Source: Lithospermum erythrorhizon
Taxonomy: Eukaryota; Streptophyta; Magnoliopsida; Boraginales; Boraginaceae
Direction of reading: 5' to 3'
Length of the DNA: 64,000 nucleotides
NCBI GenBank assembly: GCA_019722365.1
Contig: JADFUC010001357.1
Location: 744,001-808,000 of the forward strand
The stretch's first letter is position 1, and each line of letters opens with the position of its first letter. Positions 24,790 through 37,400 of the stretch are shown piece by piece. A program made the translations under genes and the position numbers. The notes under the pieces are model-generated. The model saw nothing but the letters and a program-made list of their open reading frames with translations, was not told where the DNA came from and searched no databases.

Positions 24790-27181
24790 ATGCCTCAAAA
24801 GGGAATGAGGGGATTGTGTTTTTCTCCAAGAAGATCATCAACACCAACAACTTCTATTTCTCATGGCTCATTATCCCCATCAAGATTCTCATTTTCTCCT
24901 TCCAGGCCGAGTTTTTCCGACTCGGTGATGGACAGAACACTTGATAAGGCAGAGCCAATGATCCTGAAATGGAACCCGGATAGTACCACTTTTGGCAAAG
25001 TCACCTCCCTTTTCTACGAAAATCGTAGAGAAGCCAAAGAGTTCATCAGGTCAGGACTCTACCCTTTTCAATTTAATACTCAAGAAGTGAAAAATTGTTA
25101 ATGGATATAGTCATTGATTGGTTTATGAAGTCCCTAATTATGTTGAAATATGAACAACAATTCAAGTCTCAGTATTTACATATCACGAGCAGAATTAGTT
25201 TAGATGAATACTAACTCTGCTCTGCTTTGCAAAATACTTTAAAGATTTCAAGTAAGCATTTAATTAATCGATATGGACACAAGTTAGAGTATATAGTACT
25301 TATGAGTTGTAAAATACAAATATGCTAAAAATTTGAAAGACCCTTCACGAATTAGTATTTTGTGAAGGTTTTATTCATATCTATAATTAGCGCATTCATC
25401 TTAATTAGCCATTCGTAATCAAATTTTATTGTAACAATTTTGTGCATATGACTAACTATAAACCATAATTCTTTCTTACCAGGTCCGTGCACACCTTGCA
25501 AAGAGCCATGCATTTCCTAGCTTCCGAAAACTCCTGTTCGGAAAAGCTAGCCCATGCCCAAAACCTCATGCAAATTGCCATGAAACGTCTCCAGAAGGAA
25601 TTCTACCAAATCCTCTCCATGAACAGAGCTCACTTAGACCCTGAATCGGTCTCCACTCGCTCCTCGCTCGCCTCCTCGACCCGTTCCAGTTCCTTCTCCG
25701 ACCACTACTACGAAGATGATGACGAAAACGATACCACTAATCACAATAATCAAACCACAGGGGACTCGATAAACGAAGTCGAAGATGCCTCAACCATCGC
25801 CATGTCGGATTTGAGATCAATTGCCGAATGCATGATATCTTCCGGATACGTCAAAGAATGCCTAAAGGTGTACAAAATCATACGGAAATCTATCATCGAT
25901 GAAGGGATATATAAGCTTGGAGTTGAGAAATTAACATGTTCTCAGTTGCATAAATTGGACTATGAGGTTGTGGAGTTGAAGGTCAAGAACTGGGTTAATG
26001 CAGTTAAAATCGCCGTTAAAACTCTTTTTAACGGCGAAAGGATACTTTGTGACCATGTCTTCATGACTAATGGTACAATTAAGGACTCAATTTTCGGTGA
26101 CATTTCAACTGAAGGAGCGATGATTATGTTCGGGTTTCCTGAGATATTGGTGAAGAATGGAAAACATTTCAAGAAATCCCCGGAAATTGTTTTTCGGGTG
26201 CTTGATATGTACACGATAATTGCCGATGTTTGGCCAGAGATCGAGTCGATTTTCTCTCTGGAATCGACTTCTCTAGTTAAATCTCAAGCGATCACGTCGT
26301 TGATAAGGATGAGTGAATTTGTTCGTAATGCAGTGTCAGAATTTGAGATAGAGGTTCAGAAGGATAATTCGAAATCCGTCGTTGGAGGGGGTGGGATCCA
26401 CCCGTTGACTATTGACGTGATGAATTATTTGTCAACACTCGCCGATTATAGCGGAGTGTTGACCGATATAATCACGGATTACTCGACGGGGCAACAAGTC
26501 AAGTCGTCGTTATCCGAATCGTTCTTCGGTTTTTCCGATGCTGACGAGACGTCGGTGCCGGCCGTGTCCCTAAAGTTTGCATGGCTAGTGTTGGTGCTTT
26601 TGTGTAAACTTGATGGAAAAGCAAAACATTACAAAGACGTATCACTTTCTTATTTATTTTTGGCTAATAATCTCCGTTACGTCGTTGTTAGAGCCAGAAA
26701 ATCAAACTTGAGGTATTTGCTTGGTGATGAGTGGTTGACAAATCAGGACAAAAAAGTCAAACAATTTGCATTAAGCTACGTGCGGTTGTCGTGGGGCCAC
26801 GTCATCGATTCGGTTAACGATCCAACGGCTGCCAGATCAGCAGGGGAAGTGAAGGAGTGTTTTAGGAAATTTAATGCACAGTTTGAGGAGGTGTACCAGA
26901 AGCAATCTGCATGTGTAGTAACGGATAATAAACTTCGTGAAGTTATAAAGTCTTCAATTGAGGGTATGGTTGTTCCGGTATATCAAGATTTTTACACGAA
27001 ACATAAGCTTGTGATCGCAAGGGAAAGAAATGTGGCTTATGTGGTAAGGTTTTCTCCTGATGAGATTGGGAATTATTTGAATGAGCTATTTTTCGTAGCG
27101 ATTGGATCGGAAATTACAGCAGGGGAGGGTTCCTATTCATCATCATCGTCTGCATATTCTACAATATCCGAAACTAGATAA
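24790..27181 (+). CDS. EXO70 exocyst subunit, probably subfamily H
   Basis: EXO70 proteins are exocyst subunits that bind membrane lipids and help tether secretory vesicles to the plasma membrane; plants have many copies with tissue-specific roles in polar secretion, walls and defence. Two exons, 24790-25049 and 25483-27181, join at a phase-2 intron (AG|GTCAGG ... TTACCAG|G) to give 652 residues, a normal length. The N-terminus MPQKGMRGLCFSP is basic and Ser/Pro-rich. A conserved stretch KEFIRSVHTLQRAMHFL spans the splice junction. An acidic, Asn-rich loop lies at about 161-190, and the Exo70 helical domain runs from about 245 to the end (KVKNWVNAVKIAVKTLF, later AFSPDE-like VVRFSPDEIGNYLNELFF). 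The start is the first ATG after a TATA box. The frame is intact and the gene looks functional. The subfamily is inferred from the N-terminus. Confidence 0.94.
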
Positions 27182-29380
27182 ATTAATGTGGCACTGTAAT
27201 TATTGATAATTACACTATAAATATAAGTATAAGAATTATAGTACAATTGTCAAAATTTAGAGTGTTAAAATTATTAAACATTTGCTTATTTTGGTTTTCA
27301 ATTATAAATTTGGGCCCTATAAATTTTCCTTTTATTTTGTACACCATATATAGTGAAATGTCTGTATAATAATCTCTTCAAGTTGTGTCTTGATTTGAGG
27401 ACTCAACCAGTTTTGTGATTGAATAAATGAATAGTACTTGTTGCTTAAGATGTAAAACGAGCTAAACATCGATGTTTAAAATAAAGAGTTATGAATAACA
27501 ATAATGGATATTGCTAATTATTGTTTAGCCTGTTGTGTTTGTATCTTTGTTGTTCACAATCCTAATGCAATTGTCTTAACTTATTACCAATATTACGGAG
27601 TACATACATTATTATGTATATAGTTTAGAATAATATCAAACTTCATTTGGTCAAAGATTAGTTCAAAAGATTTGATCTACACCCTAATAAGTAATAGAAA
27701 ATATGTTTACTTTTATGTATCCATTGAAATGTTCCTAGCTACAAATGGGCAGTATAAGATTAATATATTTATTAATCTCATCATATATGAAAACAACGTG
27801 GCAATAGGTTTCATATTTTTCAATGAATAAATTAAGGCACCATACAGAAATCATGATTATTGTCATGGGATGGTTAAGGGACCATGCTTAAGTGAATAGT
27901 AGTGATTTGCTCATCACCATCAAATAATCAAATTGCATCATAAAGGTTAATACTATTTGGTAGCGGTTCATCATCTGTGTTAATTGCATTGAGACCTTAC
28001 ATGTTTAACTCATTAATTTCTAATCGACATATCTCCAAATTTTAGGTGTGTGTGCCTGTGTGGGGTTCTCCAAACAAGTTAGCTTAGGACCCTTTTCACG
28101 TCTCTAATTTTCATTTCAAGAGCCCATCTCAATTTAAATTGGGATGTGTGTTCGACACTCTGCTCTGAAACATTAATTGTTAAGAATTTATGGGATAAAC
28201 ACAAATTAAAAATCAATTGACATACACCTACTAATATACCCTTCTTAATTTATCAATGTGAATTGGGGTTCTCATGGCTTGCCTTGTTTAACTCTTACAT
28301 AAGGATATAAATCTTGAAACTGAGGTTGAAACATGCAATTAAAAATATCTTCAAGAGGACACGATCGAAAAAAAATTGGTTTGAGGCTTTGATGACCACA
28401 TACCACTAGGTTACAACTCATTTTTAATGTTTAAATTTTTTACATATAAATGTATGATATGCAATTTCTCTAGTTTGATTTTCCTTAATAAAAAAAAATG
28501 TTATACGTTTGCTTTATTGCTTTATATGCAGATTAACTACTTGATGAAAAATATGCTAAATTTAGGAGTATCTATATCTTTATCTATGTAATTATATATA
28601 ATGTATGGCTTTGTCGCATAAGAAATGTCTAAATTAATGTATTTCCTATTTTACCTCCGATACAATTTTTATTTTAATTTTCATAAAGAATTTCTTCACA
28701 CAGAACCGCTATCAAAAGATAAATTCTCCATAAACTACTATAAATATTATCTACAACGAATACCCATAATTATTTTAAGCAGAAATAAAAAGCTTGCTTC
28801 ACAATCCTCTATCTTTATTTTCTCCACAGAATCCTTTTTCATCTAATTTCTTTTGCGCTTTTTTTTTTTAATTTATTTTTTCATTATAATTTTATTATAA
28901 AATAATAATACTCAGCATGCGCAAGATCATGACATATAACTAGAAGGAATCTATGTTAGTAAAAATTAATTAATTTAAATTAATAAAAATCGATTTACTT
29001 GAATTTATTAGTTTTATTAATTCACGTTCAATCACACGACACGTGTTGATTAGTGGTCTGTCGAGCCTTCCAATCAAAAATAAACACGTGTAAATTATGG
29101 TTCCCTATTTAGTCAAATTTAGTTTGATTACTAAGGTAAAATTAGAGTTTATTATTAAATTAAACCTAATTTTATACCAGATGACGATTTAAAGATTAAA
29201 CAAAGGCTCCTTTGAATTTATGAAATTTTAATAATGGGAATCTATGAGAAACCTAAATAAAAAATAAAGATTTTCCTGATAAAATGCCTCAAATAATGTA
29301 CTGATAAAAAATGAAAGGGATTTAAAAATAGGGTAATGTTTACAAGTGGAAATCAAGCAAATGAAATCCCAAAATCGGCG
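27182..29380. other. AT-rich spacer downstream of EXO70
   Basis: The first few hundred bases should contain the EXO70 3' untranslated region. The rest is AT-rich and contains nothing I can support as a gene. Confidence 0.45.
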
Positions 29381-30822
29381 GCCGCATGTTTGAATTAATA
29401 TTATTTTAATTCAAATGTCTAAATGATCAATGATCAATTATTCAAATGGATCAACAACTGTAGACGCGATCCTCCCAAAATAAATCGATCAATCAAAAAC
29501 AAGTACTGAAAGCATATATATAAACCTCTATATTTTCAAAATGAGGAAGCTCGGGAAAAGGAAAAAACCAAGGCAAGAAAATGGGGAAATCAGAAAAAGA
29601 TTCCAGCAGTTAAGATCATTGTGACATACATGGGGCGCCATAAATACCTCCAAGTTCATGATCGAAGATCGAAATACCTGTGATCAAGATTAAAAAGTGA
29701 AAAGACACCCTGAGCACCTCCATACTTAAATATTCAGCGGGCAGTTTCAATAAGATCCTGACACCCAAGCACCTAAGCGCAAACAATCCCTAAACTCCGA
29801 TAAAACCGCGGTTGTCCATCCCAACAAATGTAGCCAGAAAACACGCTATCAAGCCCCTTAGCACCAAATCAAATCTAGAGGCCACTGCCTGGCCAAGCCC
29901 ACTCCTCACCAAATAAGTGCCTAACACCTCAAGGAAGTGAGGACCATCCCAAAAAGATTTATTTGGTAGTTCGAAATTTTCCACCCAAAGACTCAACCAA
30001 GCCGTGAGATACGCCATGCCCACTACAACAAACTGACCCAAAAGTAGGATCAAGTCAGCCGAAACCCCCGCCTACATCCTCAAAGACCAGCCTCGGGCGG
30101 GGGAAGTTCGGCGAAGGTCCCTACCACGAGTCTCGTTTACACTTGCCCATCAAGTTCAAGATTACCTCGCCAAAGCCTCGAATCCAATCCAACATGTAAG
30201 ACAAAACACAAGATTCCTATGTAGGCACACATCCAAGTCATCATATCAAAGTCTCCACCAAATGCTGACATATCCAATCAAGAGTCGTTGGCCCAACAAA
30301 TTTCACATATCAAGTCAAAGAAGTATTGTTTACCAACACCCCACATATCAGTCAAAGAGGGTCAAGTTGTTCCCCACATATCCAAACCACCCAGGGTCCA
30401 ACTCCCCACATATCCAGTTGGCGCTTCTTGGGTCCCACCATTCAACCCATATCTCAAGGATCAAATCCCAAAGACCCAAGATCAAGCTCCAGCACACCAC
30501 ACGGACTGCCGCTAAAGCACCCGGTCGGAATTATATCCACGCTGAAAGACCAAATCTTCATCTCGCGCCCCCGTCTGCGATATATATCCAACTCAAGACT
30601 CCAAGTTCAAATTTCGAAATTATATCAAGTAAAGCCATATCAGAGACGCCAACATACGCGTAAGATGAATCAGACCGGGAGCAATAACCCCAACCGCTTG
30701 AGCAAGTTTTATAATGTGAAGATTTCTCTAAAGGGTTTTATTATTTTCGGAGCGCAATATTAATAATAAAATCTTTCATCTCGATACATACACAACTCAT
30801 CGTAAAAATGGACCGTATTAAT
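29381..30822. repeat. unclassified repeat-like region
   Basis: Less AT-rich than its neighbours. The word CATATC, mostly as CACATATC, recurs at irregular spacing between about 30240 and 30450. All three forward frames stay open together around 30262-30763, which reflects composition rather than a gene. TGGGGCGCCA near 29630 could be read on the minus strand as a TGGCGCC-type primer site of a gypsy element, but no LTR or pol domain supports this. Confidence 0.3.
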
Positions 30823-30824
30823 TA

Positions 30825-30991
30825 TCCCTCTATCTCTAAATGTTAGAGATTTTTTATTTTACACAAAATTTAATAAAATTTAAATTTTTCTCATATTTTA
30901 AATTTTTCCTCCAATTGTTTGTCTCTCAAAAAAGAACTAATTTAGGGATTTACATAAAAGAAAAAAGTCCGTCATTAAGTGATGGAAGGAG
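30825..30991. mobile_element. Stowaway-like MITE
   Basis: Starts TCCCTCTATC and ends GATGGAAGGAG, imperfect inverted ends of the Stowaway (Tc1/mariner) type. It is flanked by TA on both sides (30823-30824 and 30992-30993), the expected target duplication. Length is about 167 bp, with no coding capacity. Confidence 0.7.
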
Positions 30992-31005
30992 TATTATTTG
31001 GAGAG

Positions 31006-31258
31006 TTAATTGCCAATTTGATCCCGGATAGTGGAGTCAAAAGTTGGGATTTAGTTTCGGAAAGTGGTTATGTGGGTACGATTAGGACATTAGGTCCCTA
31101 AATTCACCGAAACGGTAATTTCATCATTTGTGTATGATACCATATTGGGGACTATATCTCACACACATAGTTACTTTCGAGGACTAAATCCTAATTTTAA
31201 ATTATCAGGGACTAAAATGCAACTTATTTCCACTTTATGGAACTAAATTGATAATTAA
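31006..31258. mobile_element. MITE with about 50-bp inverted terminal repeats
   Basis: The left end TTAATTGCCAATTTGATCCC pairs with the reverse complement of the right end, TTAATTATCAATTTAGTTCC. Similarity continues about 50 bases inward (AGTGGA, AAGTTG, GATTTAGT). The internal sequence has several GGGACTAA-type words. Long terminal repeats suggest a Mutator-like origin. It begins only 15 bases after the previous MITE. Confidence 0.65.
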
Positions 31259-32093
31259 TTAACACATTATTTGAGGTCACAATCCGCATCTCTTGAGACT
31301 TACTTCCGTTACACGAGTAAATGTATTACCATGTTCGGGTACTAAAGTGCACAAAGAAGAGTACATAGTCATATACCATAAGTTTGTCAAAGTCAAGATA
31401 AGATAGGCTGTTGGCCAAAGATTAATGTAAATAAAGATCTCATATAGTCATATTCTATGTTATATTGTATACAGTATGTTCAAATTAGGTTCTTAATTTT
31501 AAATGAGAACCATAGGAATAATCAATTAGCAGCAGTTGAATAAGCTAAGATAATATTTTTCTTTAGGAGTATTAACATTACGTTCACATATTTCAAACGG
31601 TGACCACAAGCTATTAATATTATGAAACCTATAGATTCCGCAAGCGTACGTTGCCAACGTTGGTGAGGTTCTTAATTCAATACGATTTATCAACAACGCA
31701 TCAGGATTTTAAGAGAGGATAGCTTATAGTGTTGGAAACGAATGGGATCGAATAATGGAGTATCCAACTCGATCCAATAAGATGTACCTAACTCATTAAG
31801 ATAACAAACTCAATTTTATACCCGAACCTCACTCGTTAAGGTCAAATAATGAAAAGAGATCTTATTTTTAACACAAATAAAAAATACATGAGTATATTTG
31901 GAACATCAATTTTAGAAACCTTAATTATTTGAAATCTATATTTATATTTATCTATCTATCTATATCACTAATCACTAACATATATAAAAGCCGCTAATAA
32001 AGGCTGTTGCTTTCTTCCATCTTCATTATTAATACTAAATCGCATTTCTCTAAAAATCTAAAATGTAGGAGTTCTAATAGGAATTAACTACTA
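31259..32093. other. spacer between MITEs
   Basis: AT-rich sequence without a supported gene or repeat. Confidence 0.4.
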
Positions 32094-32330
32094 CTCCCTC
32101 CATTTCTTTTTATTGACATTTTTGTAAATCGAGATAGAATTTGGACTATCAATTATTCTTCAACTATAAGTTCAAAAATTATAAGAAACTAATATTATGA
32201 AACTATTTTCAAAGATGAATTTAATGATATAACTTTTATATTTATTAAAATAATAATTAATTAAGAATTAACGACAAAAGCTTCACCTCGATATACGAAA
32301 ATATAACGGCCAAATTAAAAATGGAGGCAT
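32094..32330. mobile_element. Stowaway-like MITE
   Basis: The left end CTCCCTCCATTTCTTTTTAT and the reverse complement of the right end, ATGCCTCCATTTTTAATTTG, are inverted copies over about 40 bases up to ATCGAG. TA flanks both sides (32092-32093 and 32331-32332). About 237 bp, non-coding. Confidence 0.75.
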
Positions 32331-33479
32331 TATTAAGTATTCATCATACTTTATACTTACACACGCAGATTATCAATCGAAGGTAATAATCAATACATAT
32401 TATTACCTGCCTGGCGACGATACATCATACATTTAATATATATATACTTTATAATTGTCAGCAAGTATCCCACTTTTTAATTAAATTTATTTATTTATCT
32501 CCAAAGTGCATTCTTGAATGATTCACGCGTATAACTTTCATGATGAATCTATGTTAATATATTTCATATACATAAATTTATTACTCCTTCTTCTAGTTAA
32601 TATGATTTTCATCATATATCATTTTTAATCTTTAATAATTGGTGTTAGTTAAATAATACAAGTTTCAGTAGATATTATTATTATAGGTTTCAAAATACTC
32701 ATATAATGTAAATACTATATAAGTTTTTAGAATTATTATTATTATTTACTCAGATATTTATTGTTATGTAGAAACTATCATATTACTATTATAATAAGTG
32801 ATTAGTTAAATAATCATATGCTTCTTATAGAATTATTATTATTATTATCAATATCATATTTCTAGTTTCATGTAGATATAAATTTTATATATCGGTGATC
32901 CACAAAAATTAAATTATACTTTTGAAATCATACCTATTAAACTGATATAAAACAAATAATTTAAATTATACCAATTTTAACCGACATAAAAGAAAAGACT
33001 GGATGATTATATCAATGATCAATTCATCAACATATTTACCAAGACATTAAATCATAAAGAAGATTTAGTATCTCTTTCGACATCTTAGTTCGCATGTTAT
33101 CTCTACGGAAATCATATTTTATTATAATTTTTGTTATATTTAAAGAAAGTTATTTCATGAATGTTATCCTTCAAAAATAAAAATATTAATTGTGGAAAAC
33201 GAAAAAGGAGTATAAGTTCTACACGCTTTAAAAATGATTTCAATTAAACGTAAAAATGTATCAAATATTTGCGAATCGATTATCCTATCGTGCACATTCC
33301 CATTTTACTATTTATGCTACTGTCTTAAAAGTTTCTCCTATTTTTAACTGACTAAAATACCCTGAATCTGTTAAAAGGATTATATTTCTTTTTATAAATT
33401 TAATTAAACTAAAGTATTAAAAAATACAAACTGCACATAGTATTCTTACATTTAAATGTAATTATTTATCAGAGTGACT
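32331..33479. other. AT-rich spacer
   Basis: Very AT-rich with ATT-run microsatellite-like patches near 32735 and 32835. No gene is supported. Confidence 0.4.
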
Positions 33480-34350
33480 CTATTACAAGTTGTATATGTA
33501 TAAATTATGACTCTAATTAATAAAATTATTAAGTTTGATATAAACTTAACATATTATTTTTACTTGAATAATCAAAAGTATTATGTTGCTAATAATTGCC
33601 AAAAATATAAGATATTTGCATATTTTTTTTTCAAAAATTATACTTTGTATAAAAAATAATCAGCTTATTATTAAAATTTTAATCAAAGCCAAGACTTTTT
33701 AACATTTATTGTTTTGAAACATGTAGAATTTTGTTCTTATCAAATTTGTAGCTAAACAATTCACATAGTAATGAAAATAATATTTGGAACGAATGAAAGT
33801 ATAAGTTAAGCTCATTATCACAAGATTTAATATGAAATTAATCAGAGAAACTTCTTGCATTGTTTTATGTTAATACTTATATTATATAATATAATTTATG
33901 AAAATATTTAAAGTATTAATTTATTTAACGAATTTACTAAAGATACGTATTTTGTTGTCTAAATCAATGTTATGTATTTAGGATGACAAAGTTTTTTTAA
34001 TTTGATCATTAAAAAATTAATCTAAATAATTTTGTCTCGATGGATAAAAGTATTCAAATTATGTACGAATGACGAATAATTGCATGTTGACGCTTTTAAT
34101 TTTGAACTCAAATACTTTATAAATTTTTTATATTATTATGTGAAATATAAGACAACATATAATATTTTAAAACATACTTACAATATGTAGTAACTATAAG
34201 CTATTAATTTTGTTTTGTTTTAAATAATCATGGACTATTGAAAAGTTAAAATGGAACGATCTTTATAAATACCATATTTAGTTTATAAATTTTTAATTTT
34301 GGTTGTCGTAGTTTTTAAAATTTTAACTATTTAAAGAAAACTATGAACAT
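33480..34350 (+). repeat. dispersed AT-rich repeat, copy A
   Basis: Shares many colinear blocks, in the same direction, with 49570-50110. Examples are AAATCAATGTTATGTAT followed by GATGACAAAGTTT and AATTTG at 33963-34010, and GAACGATCTTTATAAATACC-like sequence near 34252. It is non-coding and of unknown class. Confidence 0.6.
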
Positions 34351-34439
34351 TTAATGGATGTAGGTAGTAATGTGGTTTAAAATTATTTAACTTGCTCACA
34401 CAAAACATGAACAAAAAAACAACCAAATCAGAATAAATA

Positions 34440-37400
34440 TATAGGAACGAATTACAACAGTCAACATATATATTCAATATATGATTATCATTACAATCTG
34501 ATCTGATATCAACTTCTTCATGAAGCCTCCGCTGAACTCCTGACCGCATCAAAAAGTGTCGATGCCTCCAAGCAATTCACACTTCGTGATTGGATTGCTA
34601 GGAATCTAAAGGGAGAGATCGATTAACAAAATGAGTCAAAACTTGACTCAAAATGCTGTAGAGAAGAGCAGTGGGGCGGCGGTTTTGTTGGTGGAGAGAA
34701 AGATGAAATGAAAAACTTAGGTTTTTCATTTAATCTTTTTCCTTATATAGTCCCTTCCTGTTTCGCCTCGAATAGCTTCACCTCGCTTGATAAATAAGCT
34801 AACCCGTTACGCTCGCTAATCCAAGTTATTACTAAACGCAGGGGCAACTTAACAAGTTACTAACGAAGCTTCCCTGCTAAACCCCTCTCTAACTTAACTC
34901 CGCAAGCTTAATCATCTGGATTTTGTCCAATTTGCATTTTACATTATCAACGATAACTCTCTCGACATCGGGTATCTCGGTTATTTTAGAATCAACTCCC
35001 CAATTTAACAATTCACGATTTAATTTCATACATGGAATATGACTCCACCGCTATCAGATGTGTGACCTCTAGGCTCGTATAATATTAGTCGATAATAATA
35101 TAATTGACCATTATGATTATTATATCGATTAGGTACGATCTAAAGAATCCTATATAACTCATATTATCAGCGAGTTCCATTTTAATAATTTAAAATTACT
35201 TATTTATTGAACACTTAGCTTTGAGTACCCCATTTAACTTAAAACCAAAGTTAAATGAATTATTACAGAATTGCCGCATGGCATAATTATAGAAATCAAA
35301 ATACTCATTAAACACTTCCACTCTGCCCTCAATAATTTATTTTACAAATTTTATCATCACTATCTCTAGTCACACGCTAACTACAAGAAGTCGTGTCAGC
35401 GAATACCCAATGCATTTCTTAATTCGAGCTTGAATCAATCAAGTACTATGTCCCATAACCTAATCTCAATCCCAATACCACTGGTATACCAGATCTACCC
35501 TAGATATCGCTGACGGATAAATCTCTTATAATATATCAACACTCATCGGCCAGATTTCATCAAGCAGAACCCAACATACGACGTTATAATCCCACTTAAG
35601 CAGACGCTTGATACACTAAAGCACAAACTCATATAACATAAGTAATATATGAGTCTAAGAATCGTTAAACGAATAATTTAACCAAACATTATAAGACGCA
35701 TATATATTTTATGATTTTTGCCGCTCAATCCAGCCTCAAAGAGGTGCCGATGTCAGCGGCATTTGATCAAGCCAGAAGCCTACGATCCAAGAGCGATCAT
35801 CAATCATCAAACGCTTTGTCACCCTGCATCAAGCCAAGATTCCGACCAGTGCTTTTAATGGCTACCTTATATTTCTAGATTCGAGAGGCTCTTATCAACA
35901 CTTTCAAAGTTGTCCTCTGTGAAATCAGAGTGGTAGCCTGTAATTTGTCACCTGACGAGAAAACAAAAAGTTATATGTAAATTAAGACATAACCAATAGT
36001 TAGACAACAACAACTAATCGATATATGTTAAGTCGAATATTCAATTATCGCTCACATAACATACACGCCCAACTAATCCAACACATACACGCGACATTTG
36101 TCTAGACTAATGTTCGGGCCGTATATTCAATATGCTTCCGCCTCGAGGCATTAGCTCGCAGCGGATAAACTACATTAGCCTATGTTCTCGGAACTATTCC
36201 AAGACACCATGCCTATAGTCGGGGGCTTTGAAATCGTATCAAAATTGCCCACAAACTATCTATCTCTAACAAGAATGCATCTAGAACCATCTTTCAAGGA
36301 ATGCTTCCATTTATATAGTCAAAAGGCGAAACACTCCATTTACTTTTCTTTACTGAAATAACCGAATCGTGCACTACGGTATCCCATAAACCAACCGGCC
36401 TAAAACTCTGAGAGGGCCCCATCACTTTTGGTATCATGGATGGATAAATCTCTTATAATATATATCAACACCCCATCGCTTAACCCAACATATGTCGTTA
36501 TAGTCCTAGTAAACGCTGACATAGTCAAAGCAATACAACTCATATAAACATATGCAGTTACATACGAGATCTAATCTAGACTTACTAGTTCTAAGCAATA
36601 CTACAAGATTACGTATACATATCTTCTATGATTTTGCAATGGGGTCAACTACCCCCATGCAACCCACAGTCTATATGATTTGATTGCTTTACAAACTCCC
36701 TCATCCAAAAAGAATCGATCATCAATCACTATGCCGGGTCATCAATACTTGTCACTGCACTTTCTATGATCCCATCATGCAAATGGTTATCTTTATATTT
36801 AGACTTTATGTCCCTTTGTCAATACTCCTGTGCCGCTTTTTAGAATTGTATGGTAGCTCAGTGAATTTCACTCAACGGTGACACAACACGTTATATGTAA
36901 ATTAAGACATATAAAACATGTCATTAAACAAGCAAATCGAGTATAACAAGCCAAAATCTTCAATTATCGAGACAGATATACTAACTCCTTAATCGAATCC
37001 TAACACCACTACGACATTTTTTCTTTCAAGATTTCACGCCGTGAGATGTTCATCATGCTTTTGCCTGTAAAAGGGTCAAACATTAGCCTCTGCTAGAACT
37101 TCCTCAAGATACCTAGTTCTACTGTCAATGAAACTCGGCATCGTAAAATTCGTAACAACCAACCTACTTCATTCTGGGAATTATAAGATTTATGAATATA
37201 TCTTTAGTTCTTTTCTCAGATATTTCAAGATGTTCTTTCATCAGAATCCAAGGGGCTTTCCTTATCATTTCAGAGACTGACATGGACAAATGTGGTGCAA
37301 TAACATACAGGGGAATAAATTATGGCTTCGCCGAGTCAACTCCATGTCTTACGGGAGACACTTTCTGAAACCGTCCATTTTAACATTTCATACATTTTAC

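Noticed and set aside
29385..29425. Hairpin around TTTGAATTAATATTATTTTAATTCAAA
   Set aside because: Short AT palindrome in AT-rich DNA; too small and unsupported for a microRNA precursor.
29790..30053. 87-codon minus-strand hydrophobic open frame
   Set aside because: Could suggest membrane helices, but there is no homology I recognise and it lies in repeat-like DNA.
30262..30763. Three overlapping forward open frames of 75-145 codons
   Set aside because: All frames are open together because of AC-rich composition; no domain, start context or splice structure.
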